DNA of 64,000 bases, taken from Thalassomonas viridans. Its GTDB lineage: Bacteria > Pseudomonadota > Gammaproteobacteria > Enterobacterales > Alteromonadaceae. The stretch's first letter is position 1. Each line of letters opens with the position of its first letter. The stretch covers positions 1,488,001 through 1,552,000 of the forward strand of contig NZ_CP059733.1 in NCBI RefSeq assembly GCF_000948985.2. Reading direction: 5' to 3'. Of this stretch, positions 1-9,755 are shown one piece after another. The notes below the pieces were generated by a model. It was not told the DNA's origin. It saw only the letters and a list, made by a program, of their open reading frames with translations, and did no database searches. A program made the translations under genes and the position numbers.

Positions 1-2291
1 TCCAGGGTCCAGGTGGCGGCTAAATTATATTTATCCTTGGGAGTGCCTTCCTCAAAGCGGGCGATTTCCCGGTCGGAAAACAGCACGTAATCATCCCCCA
101 GCGAGTTAAGCTCTTCGGGATTGTCTTTGAGGTGGGTGACTTCGGTATCGTTGAAGTTCAGGGCGGCGCTTAAGGCCAGTGCGCCATAACCGTTAAGGTC
201 AAGATCATAGGTGGCTACTATGTCTATGCCTTTGGTGGTGGTGTCTATGGCGTTGGTAAAGAAGCGGGCGCGCTGGGTGTTGAGCTCACCGGCCGCTACT
301 AAAATGGCCTCGACTTCGTCACCGCTCAGGTTTTCCGATAAGACGATGCGGTCGTCGATCGTGATGCGGTAGGCATCTACGGTTAAATTGAAGTTATCAA
401 GCTGATAGACAAAACCTAAGGTGGCGTTAACCGACTCTTCGGCTTCTAACTGCTCAGCACCCAGTGCCCGGGCGGCGCTGTGGTCAACCGGGAAAATGCC
501 CACTTCATTGGGAATGCCGTTTTCAAAAACCGTGGCGACAGACTTATAGCTGGTCTGGGCCAGCGACGGCGCTTTAAAACCTGTGCTGACGGCGCCGCGA
601 AATGCCAGGGCGTCGCTGACTTCATAGCGGGCGGCGATTTTATGGTTAAAGGATGAGCCAAAGTCGCTGTAGTCTTCAAATCGGGCCGCGTAGGAAAGGT
701 TGAAGTTATCGCTGATATCGGTGTCGAATTCGGCAAACAGGGCAACATTATGGCGGCTGCGGTCGACTTCGCTTGCGGGAGAAAAACCTGCCAGTACCTG
801 GGCGCCGCCCGGGCCGACGGGATCGCCGTTTTCATCCAAAACCGTGATGTAAGAGGCTTCTTCGCCGGCTTTGATCTGGTAGTTTTCATGGCGGTATTCC
901 GCCCCCAGGGCTACAAAGACGTCGTTGGGCAGGCCAAAGTCGAAGCTGTTGTTGGCGCTGAAATTAACCAGAGTCTGCTCGTAAACCAGGCTGCCGTTGT
1001 CAAATTCCGTCGGGCTGTCTGCCCCCATGGAGGTATTGAGGCTGTTTTCGACGCCGAAGCTAAAATCATTTTTGCCGTAATTGCTGCTCAGATCCCAGTC
1101 CCAGCCGGCATTTTCACCGCGCACCCCCAGCGCCAGCGAGTGATCTTTCACCTCAGTGGCAATATGGGGCAGGAAGCCGTCGGGGTAGATTTCCTCTACG
1201 TTGCGGCTGTCGTTGGCGCGCCGGTAGAAGCCGCCGGAGAGGCCGTCGCGTTTGGCATAGGAGCCGAAGGAATAGAGTTCGGCCTGTTCGTTAAGCTGCC
1301 AGCCGAAGTTATAAAACAGCGCCAGGTCGTCGATATCCGCCTTGCCGAACTTGTGGTTGTAGCGGTCGAAGGTGAATTCCCGGGCATCCAGCTCGCCGTT
1401 TTCATCCCGGGCATATTGCTCGCGGGGATCAAAGCCGGAGCGGTCCGTGGCCTGGCGGTTGCGGGTTTCAAATGCCAAATGGAGAAAACCCTGCTCCCCT
1501 AAACTGGTGCCCCAGTCACCGGCGATCGTGGTGGTGCCGCCGTCGCTGCGGCTGCGGTCGCCACTGGTGATCGGATCCAGTACCGTGACTCCTTCGTCAT
1601 TGACCGTAGTGCCCATACCGGTTAATTTCGGCGAGCCGGCCATTTCGGTTTCATACTGGCCGTAGGTGGCGCTGATGCTGCCGCCTTCCTGGTCTTTTAA
1701 GATAATATTGATCACCCCGGCAATGGCATCCGAGCCGTATTGCGCCGCGGCGCCGTCCCGCAAAATCTCAATGCTTTTAATCGCCGAAGTGGGGATGGTA
1801 TTTAAATCCACCGCAGTCGAGCCGCGTCCCACGGTGCCGTTTAAGTTAAGCAGGGCCGAGCTGTGTCGGCGTTTGCCGTTAACCAGCACCAGGGTGTGGT
1901 CCGGCGCCAGTCCGCGCAGCACCGCGGGACGGGCATGGTCGGTGCCGTCGGCTATGGAGGCGTGCGGATAGTTAAAGCTGGGGATCAAAGTGCTTAATAC
2001 CTGGCTGACTTCCAGCTGGCCTGTGGTGGTCATATCTTCGATATTGACGACATCGATAGGCACAGTGCTTTCTGAAATGGTACGGTCGTTACGGCGGGTG
2101 CCGGTGACGATAATACGTTCGACATCGTTTTCCGCCTGGGCCTGCTCGGCGAAGGCCGATGAGCTGGTGAAAGTGGCTGTCGCCGCGATTAGCGCCAGGG
2201 AGGTGACGGCGCTGCGGCCGGCTGCTGTGGTCTGCTTATGGCCTGAACCGGCTATTGCCTGGGCCAGGGGATTTTCCTTTGTATAAAACAT
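1..2291 (-). CDS. TonB-dependent outer-membrane receptor (3' end outside window)
   Basis: The reading frame is open from an ATG at 2289-2291 to the left edge of the window, about 763 codons, so the C-terminal end is missing. The N-terminus has a polar stretch of about 30 residues before the hydrophobic core SLALIAATATF and an AFA cleavage site, making a long signal peptide. It continues into IIVTGTRR and a plug domain carrying VLRGLAPDHTLVLVNGKRR and the segment EILRDGAAAQYGSDAIAG, typical of receptors that import siderophores, vitamin B12 or oligosaccharides with TonB energy. The rest looks like beta-barrel, including FRGAVSTGFKAPSLAQ. The substrate cannot be read from sequence, and no transport partner lies next to it. 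It is divergent from the chemotaxis receptor. The family call is firm; the ligand is unknown. Confidence 0.9.
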   Translation of the reverse strand, partial: MFYTKENPLAQAIAGSGHKQTTAAGRSAVTSLALIAATATFTSSSAFAEQAQAENDVERIIVTGTRRNDRTISESTVPIDVVNIEDMTTTGQLEVSQVLSTLIPSFNYPHASIADGTDHARPAVLRGLAPDHTLVLVNGKRRHSSALLNLNGTVGRGSTAVDLNTIPTSAIKSIEILRDGAAAQYGSDAIAGVINIILKDQEGGSISATYGQYETEMAGSPKLTGMGTTVNDEGVTVLDPITSGDRSRSDGGTTTIAGDWGTSLGEQGFLHLAFETRNRQATDRSGFDPREQYARDENGELDAREFTFDRYNHKFGKADIDDLALFYNFGWQLNEQAELYSFGSYAKRDGLSGGFYRRANDSRNVEEIYPDGFLPHIATEVKDHSLALGVRGENAGWDWDLSSNYGKNDFSFGVENSLNTSMGADSPTEFDNGSLVYEQTLVNFSANNSFDFGLPNDVFVALGAEYRHENYQIKAGEEASYITVLDENGDPVGPGGAQVLAGFSPASEVDRSRHNVALFAEFDTDISDNFNLSYAARFEDYSDFGSSFNHKIAARYEVSDALAFRGAVSTGFKAPSLAQTSYKSVATVFENGIPNEVGIFPVDHSAARALGAEQLEAEESVNATLGFVYQLDNFNLTVDAYRITIDDRIVLSENLSGDEVEAILVAAGELNTQRARFFTNAIDTTTKGIDIVATYDLDLNGYGALALSAALNFNDTEVTHLKDNPEELNSLGDDYVLFSDREIARFEEGTPKDKYNLAATWTL

Positions 2292-2764
2292 GTTATTTCC
2301 CGGTGATTCATGAGAGAAAGCTAGAATTATCATAAGTTAACGAAGGCAGGCAAGGGTGACGCGGCGATATTTCAGCCGGATATGGAGCCGGTGCATCTGA
2401 AATGCTTACGTCATTTTAGCTTTTTATGGTTGCTTTTCTTGTTAATTATTGATTTTACTTATTAAATATTTTTTGTTTGTTCGTTGGGCTGGAAAGCCGG
2501 GATGGCGGCAGTTTTTTTGTTACGATATGTTTCGTAACCTGTGTTTTGTTCCTAATAACAACCAGATAAAGAAATTTCTCCGGTAAAGCAATCATTTCGT
2601 TTTATGATATTCATCAGGACACAGGCCCTGATTTTACAAGCCCGGGCCTGATCTCAGCTAGGGTAGTAATTTACGCCGATAACAATTTTTATCTTGTCAA
2701 TCAACAGTTAGTTTGAATATCATGAGTTAACTGGTCGGACGTTTTCAAGCAGGCAGACGGTAAT
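2292..2764. other. Intergenic region between divergent receptor genes
   Basis: About 470 AT-rich bases separate the TonB receptor from the chemotaxis receptor. The only element I can support is the FliA-type -10 sequence at 2675-2682. I see no open frame with a ribosome binding site and no strong terminator. Confidence 0.6.
2675..2682 (+). promoter_or_regulatory. FliA (sigma-28) type -10 element
   Basis: The octamer GCCGATAA is an exact match to the sigma-28 -10 consensus and lies about 82 bases before the chemotaxis receptor start. The expected -35 (TAAAGTTT, 11 bases upstream) is not evident: positions 2656-2663 do not match. This is a half-supported flagellar-class promoter, which would fit regulation of a chemotaxis gene. 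Confidence 0.45.
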
Positions 2765-4789
2765 ATGATCCTCAAAGTCGCTCATAAAGTAATACTTGGC
2801 TTTACTTTTATTCTAATTTCTTTGTTGGTTTCCAGCATCAGCTCTATCGGTATTTTAACCGAAATTGGCGACTCTACCCGCCAGGTGGATGAGCTTGCCA
2901 TTCCTGTGCTGGGACACAGTAACGCCATACAAATCCAGTTGTTAAAGCAGGGCAAGCTGTCGGCACTGATTGCCACTACCTCAACCACAGAAGCATTAAG
3001 CGGCTTGAAAACCAGGTTTGAGTTGCAGGGAACAGGCCTGAGTGAACAACATAGGGCGTTAACCGGCATGCTGTCGGAAGCGAAAAACAAACAGTTTCTG
3101 CAGGCATTTAACGGCCATTACCAAAATTACACGGGGTCGGTTGATGCTATGTTTGCTGCCCGGGAAGGAGAGCTGAATCTCACCCGGGAGCTGAGGCAGC
3201 AGCAAAGCATACTGGATGACCATTTAAATGAAGCCAGCGCTTTATTGGTGGACCTGTCTTATCTGGAAGATGAGGAAAAGCAGCAGCAGATCGACAGGAT
3301 CATAGGCGCTGCGGGGCAGACGGAAGGTTATACCATCAACCTTACCGAAGCCACCAAGCTGATCATTTCACTGGAGAACCCCGAAGAAGTCACCGAAGCC
3401 CAGCAAACGATACAGATTGCGATAGCCAACATCAGTCAGCAGCTGGCGTTTTTGGTGCGCCTGGGCGAGGAATATGATACCGGCGGTTTAATCGAACAAT
3501 TTGTCGAGGAGTTCAACAGTTCGAAAGCAAAACTGACCGGGGAAAATAACCTGTTTGATTTGAAAATCCGCCAGCTGGAACACATGGCTTCCCTGAACAG
3601 GGCGCTGGGGCAATCTGAGCTGGAAATCGAGCAGGCGGTTGAGGCCATAGACGCCCTGCTTGCGTCGGTAGATAAAAACCTGAGTCAGCTGCAGCTGGCG
3701 GTATTTGATAATGTCGAAACCGGACAAACCACGACTTATGTGATTTTAGTGTTATTGTTTGTTATCGGGCTGGGTATAGCCTTTTTTACCGTGCGTGCCA
3801 TGATAGGGCCGCTCAGGGGCATTAACCGGGTGCTGTCATTCATTGCCCAAGGGGATTTGTCCCGGCAACTTAAGGTGCGCTCGGATGATGAATTTGGTGA
3901 ATTATCGAGGAATGTTAACCGGGTGGTGGCGGATCTGCGTAAGCTGATCGCCGATATCGGTGACAATACCCGGGTATTAAACACTGCCGCCGAACAAAGC
4001 AGTAAAGAAGTGACCGAAGTGACCCGGACCCTGCTCAGGCAAAAAGATACCGTGCTTGAGGTGACCGCCGTGACCGACGAGCTGGGCTTAAGCGCCGATG
4101 ACGTGCTGGCCAAAGCCAATAATGCCGAGCAGCAAATGGACAGCGCGTTGCAGCAAAGCGGTGAGCTTAAAGGCCTGGCCAGTACCACCAGTGAGCATAT
4201 GGGGGCTTTGGTGAAAACCCTGGATCTGACTTCGCAGGTGATGCTGGTGCTGCAGCAGGAGTCCACCAACATCAGCAGCATTTTGGAAACCATCCGCAGC
4301 ATTTCCGATCAAACCAACCTGCTGGCGTTAAATGCCGCGATAGAGGCCGCGCGTGCCGGGGAGGCGGGCCGGGGCTTTGCCGTGGTCGCCGATGAGGTGC
4401 GTATGCTGGCCAGCCGTACCCAGGAGTCGGCGGGGGAAATCGATACCATGATCCAGTCGCTGCAAAGCAAAACTGCCAGCGCCGTGGCGGATATTGCCAA
4501 CGGCAAGGATGAGGCTAATAAATGCCAGCAGCACACGGATCAGTTGCTTAATACCCTGGTGATGATCACCGAGGCGATTGCCGAGATGCACAGGATGAGT
4601 AGTGAAATCGCCCAGTCGGCGACTTTGCAGAATAACCTGAGTAACAATATCAACACCAGCATTCAGGATGTGGTGGCATACAGCCAGCAAAGCAGCGATA
4701 AGTCTTCCTCCACCCAGGACTATATCAAACAGGTGGCTCAGCTGGCCGGGAAGCTGGATGCTTCGGTGGATGCCTTTAAAGTGCAATAA
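2765..4789 (+). CDS. Methyl-accepting chemotaxis protein
   Basis: This 674-residue protein is an inner-membrane chemoreceptor that would signal to CheA/CheW. It has a membrane segment at about residues 9-29, a helical periplasmic sensor domain of roughly 290 residues, a second membrane segment at about 322-346, a HAMP linker to about 400, and the cytoplasmic signalling domain. The conserved hairpin tip is seen at about residues 512-545 with [17 protein letters not shown] and [12 protein letters not shown]. The periplasmic part is mostly alpha-helical with a [15 protein letters not shown] stretch; I do not recognise its ligand class. The ATG is preceded by a weak purine stretch (GACGGTAAT). 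A perfect FliA-type -10 lies upstream. It ends at AFKVQ without a CheR-tethering pentapeptide. The family assignment is secure. Confidence 0.95.
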   Translation: MILKVAHKVILGFTFILISLLVSSISSIGILTEIGDSTRQVDELAIPVLGHSNAIQIQLLKQGKLSALIATTSTTEALSGLKTRFELQGTGLSEQHRALTGMLSEAKNKQFLQAFNGHYQNYTGSVDAMFAAREGELNLTRELRQQQSILDDHLNEASALLVDLSYLEDEEKQQQIDRIIGAAGQTEGYTINLTEATKLIISLENPEEVTEAQQTIQIAIANISQQLAFLVRLGEEYDTGGLIEQFVEEFNSSKAKLTGENNLFDLKIRQLEHMASLNRALGQSELEIEQAVEAIDALLASVDKNLSQLQLAVFDNVETGQTTTYVILVLLFVIGLGIAFFTVRAMIGPLRGINRVLSFIAQGDLSRQLKVRSDDEFGELSRNVNRVVADLRKLIADIGDNTRVLNTAAEQSSKEVTEVTRTLLRQKDTVLEVTAVTDELGLSADDVLAKANNAEQQMDSALQQSGELKGLASTTSEHMGALVKTLDLTSQVMLVLQQESTNISSILETIRSISDQTNLLALNAAIEAARAGEAGRGFAVVADEVRMLASRTQESAGEIDTMIQSLQSKTASAVADIANGKDEANKCQQHTDQLLNTLVMITEAIAEMHRMSSEIAQSATLQNNLSNNINTSIQDVVAYSQQSSDKSSSTQDYIKQVAQLAGKLDASVDAFKVQ

Positions 4790-4850
4790 CTTTGCTATTC
4801 ATACCCGGCGGCTTTATACTAGCCGCCGCAAAAATAATGAGGTTTTTTCC

Positions 4851-5279
4851 ATGAAAGTATGTGGTGTTGAATTAAAAGGTAATGATGCAATCGTCTGTAT
4901 TATGTCATTGCAAAACGGGTTATTTGATATTCCGAAAATCCGGGTGCAAAAGGTGAGTATCGGTGATGCCGGCGATGCCGAGCAAATGAGAAAATTCCAG
5001 TTTACTTTTGCCAAGTTAATGGCCGACTACCATGTGGACAAGGTAGTGATCAAGGCCCGCGCCCTGAAAGGGAAATTTGCCGGCGGCCCCGTGGGCTTTA
5101 AGCTGGAAGCGGCGATTCAGCTGATTGAAGAGCTGGAGGTGGAAATCCTCTCCGGCAGCTTTGTCAAATCGGCGCTGCAAAAAAGCCAGATAGAGATAGA
5201 TTTTCGCGATACCGGTTTGAGGAATTACCAGGAAACGGCTTTTTCAGCCGTGTTTGCCTATTTGCTGGGGCAGGTATAG
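4851..5279 (+). CDS. DUF3010 family protein
   Basis: This 142-residue protein starts MKVCGVELKGNDAIVC and carries the block KARALKGKFAGGPVGFKLE. I recognise it as the DUF3010 family of short gammaproteobacterial proteins. The N-terminal 'GVELKGNDA' resembles the first strand of RNase H-like folds, but no function is established. The start is set by GAGG at 4839-4842, eight bases before ATG 4851; a longer frame reaching back into the chemotaxis receptor gene is not needed. It ends 25 bases before a strong terminator shared with the convergent peptidase gene. Family call likely, function unknown. Confidence 0.8.
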   Translation: MKVCGVELKGNDAIVCIMSLQNGLFDIPKIRVQKVSIGDAGDAEQMRKFQFTFAKLMADYHVDKVVIKARALKGKFAGGPVGFKLEAAIQLIEELEVEILSGSFVKSALQKSQIEIDFRDTGLRNYQETAFSAVFAYLLGQV

Positions 5280-5304
5280 TCCCGTCAGGCACTGCTTAGT
5301 AAAA

Positions 5305-5366
5305 CTTAACGGCTAAAATAAAAAACCCTGCAAAACAAAGCAGGGTTTTTTATTTTAGCCGTTAAG
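5305..5366. terminator. Bidirectional terminator with perfect 27-bp stem
   Basis: Arms 5305-5331 and 5340-5366 are exact reverse complements around an 8-base loop (AAAACAAA). The GC core CCCTGC/GCAGGG is flanked by A-tract and T-tract, so each strand has a run of U after the core. It sits between the convergent DUF3010 and M3 peptidase genes and would end transcription from both sides. Confidence 0.92.
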
Positions 5367-5372
5367 TACTAA

Positions 5373-7523
5373 TTACTTGCCGGTTAAACCGCGGCGCTCC
5401 AGCAGCGGCTCCACTTTAGGATCCTGGCCGCGGAAGCGGCGGTACATCATGGCCGGGTCTTCCTTGCCGCCGGTTTCCAGTACGTGCTTGCGGTACAGCT
5501 CGGCCGTGGTATGGTCGAAGATACCGTTTTCCTTAAAGGCCAGCCAGGTATCGGCATCATAGGTGTTTGACCACAGGTAGCCGTAATAGCCGGATGAGTA
5601 ACCCCCGTCGAAGATATGAGAGAAGTAACCGGTGCGGTAACGCGGGGCTATGGTGTCGATCAGGCCGATCTTGGCCATGATATCTTTTTCAAACTTGGCG
5701 GCATCCTGCAATTCGGCGGTTTCCAGGGTGTGCCAGTTCATATCCAGCAGGGCGGCGGCCAGGTATTCCGTGGTGGCAAAGCCCTGGTTAAACTTGCCGG
5801 CTGCCTGGATTTTTTCTACCAGTTCCATAGGGATGACTTCGCCGGTTTGGTAGTGGCGGGCAAAGTTTGCCAGTACTTCCGGCTCTGCCATCCAGTTTTC
5901 CATGACCTGGGAAGGATATTCGACATAATCCCGTGGCAGGGCGGTGCCTGTTTGCGAGCGGTAGTAACCGTCGGAAAGCAGTCCCTGGATGGCGTGGCCG
6001 AATTCGTGGAACAGGGTGGATGCCTGGTCAAAGGTGAGCAGGGTCGGGGCATCGCCTACCGGACGCGGGTAGTTTAAGACGTTATAGATAATAGGGGTCA
6101 CGTCTTCGCCGTACATGCGGTACTGTTTGCGGAAACTGCTCATCCAGGCGCCGCCGCGCTTGCTTTCGCGGACGAAGTGGTCGGTCATAAAGATGCCGAC
6201 ATAACTGCCGTCTTTATCGTAGACTTCAAAGGTACGGACGTCTTCATGGTATTTCGGCAGATCGTTTCTTTCTTTAAAGGTGACGCCCCAGAGTTTTTCT
6301 GCGGTATAGAACACGCCTTTAAGGGTTGATTCCAGCGAGAAGTAAGGTTTGGTTGCCGCTTCGTCCAGATCGTAGCGTGCCTTGCGGATCTTCTCGGCAT
6401 AATACCACCAGTCCCAGGCGGCCAGCTTGAAATTACCGCCTTCGGCGTCGATCATCTTTTGCATATCGACCGCTTCCAGCTTCGCCTGTTTTAACGCGGC
6501 GGGCCAGACTTTGTCCAGCAATTTAAAGACGTTTTCCGGCGTTTTGGCGGTGGCATCTTCCAGGACAAAGTGGGCGTGGGTTTTATAACCGAGCAGGCTG
6601 GCTTTTTGATACCTTAAACTGGCGAGTTCGGCGGCGATGTTTTTGTTGTCGTAGGCGTCGTCGTTATTGCCGCGTTCGGTATAACCTTTGTAGATGGTTT
6701 CCCGCAGCTTGCGGTTGGTGGAATAGGTTAAAAACGGGTTTTTGCTGGGTCTGTGAGTGGTAAATACCCATTTGCCTTCATGACCCCTTTCCTTGGCGGT
6801 AACGGCTGCCGCGGCAATGATATCTTCCGGTAAACCGGCCAGGTCTGCCTTGCTATCGATAACCATTTCAAAGCTGTTGGTTTCGTGCAGCAGGTTTTCA
6901 CCAAACTTCAGCGACAGGGCACTGATTTTTTCGTTTAACTGGCGCAAGCTCGCCTTGTCTTGCTCGTTTAAATTGGCGCCGCCACGGATAAAGCCTTTAT
7001 AGGTGGTTTCCAGCAGGGTTTTCTGATCGGCTCTGAGCTTTAACTTGTCCTTTTGCTGATAAACCGCTTTGACCCGTACAAAAAGTGCCGGGTTAAGGTT
7101 GATGTCATCGGTTAACGCGGACAGCTTAGGGGAAATTTCCTTTTCTATGGCGCGCATTTCGGCATCGGACATAGAGCCGGTTAAGCCGTAAAAAACGTTG
7201 CTGACGGTGTTGAGAAAATCACCTGCCTTTTCCATGGCTTCTATAGTGTTTTCAAAAGTCGGCGCGGCGCTGTTGTTGGCGATGGCGTTAAATTCGTCCC
7301 GGCTCAGCTTAATGCCGTGCTCAAATGCCGGTAAATAATGGCTTTTCTTTATTTTATCAAAAGGAGGAATGCCATATGGCGTGGTAAAGTCACTGAAAAA
7401 CGGATTCTCTTTCATGATATTTTGCTCTGCGGCAAGTGGAGCCTGCACTTCGCTGGCATTGTCTGCCTGGCAGCCGGCAAGGGCGATAGCCAGGGCTATC
7501 GGCGCTAAAACACGAGTCTTCAT
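5373..7523 (-). CDS. dcp: M3 family peptidyl-dipeptidase, lipoprotein (Dcp-like)
   Basis: The 716-residue product is a zinc metallopeptidase of family M3 (oligopeptidase A/dipeptidyl carboxypeptidase type) that would clip dipeptides from peptide C-termini. The active-site motif FHEFGHAIQGLL lies near residue 506, with HExxH ligands and the expected downstream Glu region. The N-terminus MKTRVLAPIALAIALAGCQA is a lipoprotein signal with lipobox LAGC, so the enzyme is predicted to be membrane-anchored in the periplasm or outer membrane, unlike the cytoplasmic E. coli Dcp. Length is normal for the family. It ends just before a bidirectional terminator and stands alone. Choice between Dcp and related M3 members is by overall resemblance. 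Confidence 0.88.
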   Translation of the reverse strand: MKTRVLAPIALAIALAGCQADNASEVQAPLAAEQNIMKENPFFSDFTTPYGIPPFDKIKKSHYLPAFEHGIKLSRDEFNAIANNSAAPTFENTIEAMEKAGDFLNTVSNVFYGLTGSMSDAEMRAIEKEISPKLSALTDDINLNPALFVRVKAVYQQKDKLKLRADQKTLLETTYKGFIRGGANLNEQDKASLRQLNEKISALSLKFGENLLHETNSFEMVIDSKADLAGLPEDIIAAAAVTAKERGHEGKWVFTTHRPSKNPFLTYSTNRKLRETIYKGYTERGNNDDAYDNKNIAAELASLRYQKASLLGYKTHAHFVLEDATAKTPENVFKLLDKVWPAALKQAKLEAVDMQKMIDAEGGNFKLAAWDWWYYAEKIRKARYDLDEAATKPYFSLESTLKGVFYTAEKLWGVTFKERNDLPKYHEDVRTFEVYDKDGSYVGIFMTDHFVRESKRGGAWMSSFRKQYRMYGEDVTPIIYNVLNYPRPVGDAPTLLTFDQASTLFHEFGHAIQGLLSDGYYRSQTGTALPRDYVEYPSQVMENWMAEPEVLANFARHYQTGEVIPMELVEKIQAAGKFNQGFATTEYLAAALLDMNWHTLETAELQDAAKFEKDIMAKIGLIDTIAPRYRTGYFSHIFDGGYSSGYYGYLWSNTYDADTWLAFKENGIFDHTTAELYRKHVLETGGKEDPAMMYRRFRGQDPKVEPLLERRGLTGK

Positions 7524-7885
7524 TAAAATTCCCCGAAATATTATTGTCTTAGAGATAATTGAAAATACTTTTCATCTTGTTCATATCAGATTAACAAGAT
7601 AATTTAGGCCCGATTCTATGCTAGTCGCAGGCGGGGCACAAGCTTGCGGGCCGCGGATGCGTTGAATTACATGGCAGGTAAGATGAAATAAACAGGACAT
7701 AAATAAAACGCGGATATCAAGCCGTGCAGCGGAATGCCCTGTTTTGGCAATAAAAAAATCACTGGCCGAACTTTATGCTTTTCAAATAATGGAGAACATG
7801 ATTTAATCTAGTTAAACAACAAGTCAGACCACTTACCAGTAGGTCGGAAAAAAAAGTTAAAAAAGTTAATGGTTGGAGAGATAAA
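7524..7885. other. Divergent intergenic region, peptidase / acyl-CoA dehydrogenase
   Basis: About 360 bases hold the two outward promoters. Apart from the FadR-like site at 7818-7834 I can name no element with confidence. Confidence 0.5.
7818..7834 (+). promoter_or_regulatory. FadR-like operator
   Basis: AACAAGTCAGACCACTT matches 13 of 16 defined positions of the enterobacterial FadR site as I recall it (AACTGGTCNGACCAGTT); mismatches are at positions 4, 5 and 15. It lies about 52 bases before the acyl-CoA dehydrogenase start, a position suited to repression of a beta-oxidation gene. It is inference from one site; no fadR gene is in the window. Confidence 0.4.
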
Positions 7886-9682
7886 ATGCCTGAATATAAA
7901 GCGCCTATCCGTGATATAAAGTTTGTTATGCAGGAGTTGTTAGACTGCGAAACCCATTACCAGCATTTAGGCTACCAGGATGCCAGCATTGAAATGATCG
8001 ATGCTATTCTGGCGGAAGCCAGTAAGTTCACCGAGCAGGTGATTGCGCCGTTAAACCAAATCGGCGATCAGCAGGGCTGTACCTGGAACGACGGTGCTGT
8101 TACTACGCCGGACGGTTTTAAAGACGCCTATCAGCAATATGTCGACGGCGGCTGGCCGACCCTGTCCCAGTCGGAAGAATTCGGCGGCCAGGGCCTGCCC
8201 CATTCCTTAAATACCACTATCGGCGAACTGCTTTCATCAGCTAACCACAGTTTTGCCATGTATCCGGGCTTGAGCCACGGCGCCCTGGCAACCCTTGAAG
8301 CCCATGGTACCGAAGAACAGAAGCAAACCTTTATGCCAAACCTGGTGGAAGGGCGCTGGACAGGTACCATGTGTCTGACCGAGCCTCACTGCGGCACCGA
8401 TTTGGGCATGCTGCGTACCAAGGCCGAGCCAAATGACGACGGCAGCTACTCGTTAACCGGCACCAAGATTTTTATTTCTGCCGGCGAGCATGATTTGTCG
8501 GAAAACATTATCCATATAGTGATCGCCAGACTGCCCGGCGCGCCTGAAGGCAGCAAAGGTATTTCTTTGTTTGTTGTGCCTAAGCTGGCCATCAATGAAG
8601 ACGGCAGTGTCGGCGGCAGCAACGGCGTCAGTTGTGGCTCCATCGAGCATAAAATGGGTATTAACGCCAATGCCACCTGTGTGATCAACTTTGACGGCGC
8701 CAAAGGCTACCTGATAGGTCCGCCGAACAAAGGCCTGAACTGCATGTTCACCTTTATGAATGCCGCCCGTTTAGGGGTTGCCAACGAAGGGGTGGCCGCC
8801 GCGGAAGCCTCTTACCAGGGCGCGCTGGCTTATGCCAAAGACAGGCTGCAGATGCGCTCTTTGAGTGGCGTGAAAAACCCCGACGGCCCGGCGGATGCCA
8901 TTATTGTCCACCCGGATGTACGCCGTATGTTATTGACACAAAAGTCCATCGCCGAAGGCGGAAGGGCGTTAAACGGCTATCTGTCACAGCTGGTGGATAT
9001 CAGCCATGCGGAAAAAGATCCGGCTGCGAAAGCCCTGGCTGAGTCCAAGCTGGCATTGCTGACTCCTATCGCCAAAGCCTTTTTAACGGAAACCGGTCTG
9101 GAATGTACCAGCCACGGGGTGCAGATCTTTGGCGGCCACGGTTTCATCAAGGAATGGGGCATGGAGCAGCTGATGCGCGATACCAAGATCAGCTGTTTGT
9201 ATGAAGGCACTACCGGGGTGCAGGCATTGGATTTACTGGCGCGTAAGGTGCTGGGCACTAAAGGTGAAATCATGAAGCCTTTCGCCAAGGATGTTACCGA
9301 GTTTTGCCAGCGTAACGCCACAGACGCCGATATGGCGGAGTTTATCAAGCCTATCATGACATATGCCGCCCAGTGGCAGGAGATCACCGAATCTGTCGGC
9401 AAGAAAGCCATGGCCAATGCCGATGAAATCGGCGCGGCATCGGTAGATTACCTGATGTATTCCGGTTATCTGACCCTGGCCTACTTCTGGGGACTGATGG
9501 CGGAAAAAGCCCTGGAAAAACTTAAGGCAAGCGATGACGACAAGGCTTTCTACCAGGCGAAGATCAAAACCGCCCGTTTCTACTTCCAGCGTATTTTACC
9601 GCGGGCACAGGGACACGCCAGCTGTTTGGCCAACGGCGCCGACAGCATGATGGCGTTAACGGAAGATGAGTTTGCTTTCTAG
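7886..9682 (+). CDS. Acyl-CoA dehydrogenase, DmdC/FadE-like
   Basis: The 598-residue protein has the acyl-CoA dehydrogenase fold plus the extra C-terminal domain seen in the long FadE5/DmdC group. Diagnostic stretches are MCLTEPHCGTDLG in the middle domain, GGHGFIKEWGMEQLMRD, and YEGTTGVQALDL around residue 438, where the catalytic base glutamate is expected. The start MPEYKAPIRDIKFVM is typical of the 3-methylmercaptopropionyl-CoA dehydrogenase (DmdC)-like group, which acts in dimethylsulfoniopropionate demethylation, but many members handle ordinary acyl-CoAs. FAD-linked electrons would pass to electron transfer flavoprotein, whose genes lie at the far end of this window. A FadR-like operator upstream argues for a fatty-acid role. 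The substrate is uncertain. Confidence 0.9.
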   Translation: MPEYKAPIRDIKFVMQELLDCETHYQHLGYQDASIEMIDAILAEASKFTEQVIAPLNQIGDQQGCTWNDGAVTTPDGFKDAYQQYVDGGWPTLSQSEEFGGQGLPHSLNTTIGELLSSANHSFAMYPGLSHGALATLEAHGTEEQKQTFMPNLVEGRWTGTMCLTEPHCGTDLGMLRTKAEPNDDGSYSLTGTKIFISAGEHDLSENIIHIVIARLPGAPEGSKGISLFVVPKLAINEDGSVGGSNGVSCGSIEHKMGINANATCVINFDGAKGYLIGPPNKGLNCMFTFMNAARLGVANEGVAAAEASYQGALAYAKDRLQMRSLSGVKNPDGPADAIIVHPDVRRMLLTQKSIAEGGRALNGYLSQLVDISHAEKDPAAKALAESKLALLTPIAKAFLTETGLECTSHGVQIFGGHGFIKEWGMEQLMRDTKISCLYEGTTGVQALDLLARKVLGTKGEIMKPFAKDVTEFCQRNATDADMAEFIKPIMTYAAQWQEITESVGKKAMANADEIGAASVDYLMYSGYLTLAYFWGLMAEKALEKLKASDDDKAFYQAKIKTARFYFQRILPRAQGHASCLANGADSMMALTEDEFAF

Positions 9683-9702
9683 CGAGTATGCTTAGACAGT
9701 TG

Positions 9703-9731
9703 AGGGAGCCCAGGTTGGCTCCCTTTTTTTA
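9703..9731 (+). terminator. Rho-independent terminator
   Basis: AGGGAGCC (9703-9710) and GGCTCCCT (9717-9724) pair around CAGGTT and are followed by seven T. It closes the acyl-CoA dehydrogenase gene. Confidence 0.88.
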
Positions 9732-9755
9732 TGTACTGTAAAAAGCCGTAGAGTA

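Noticed and set aside
446..2286. Several long open frames on both strands within the TonB receptor gene
   Set aside because: They overlap a full-length receptor frame with clear domain motifs; GC-rich codon use produces long shadow frames.
4806..4828. GC-rich hairpin CGGCGGCT/AGCCGCCG between receptor and DUF3010 gene
   Set aside because: No T-run follows on either strand, so it is not supported as a terminator.
4668..4850. N-terminal extension of the DUF3010 protein into the chemotaxis receptor gene
   Set aside because: No ribosome binding site, and the family starts at MKVCGVEL; GAGG before 4851 marks the start.
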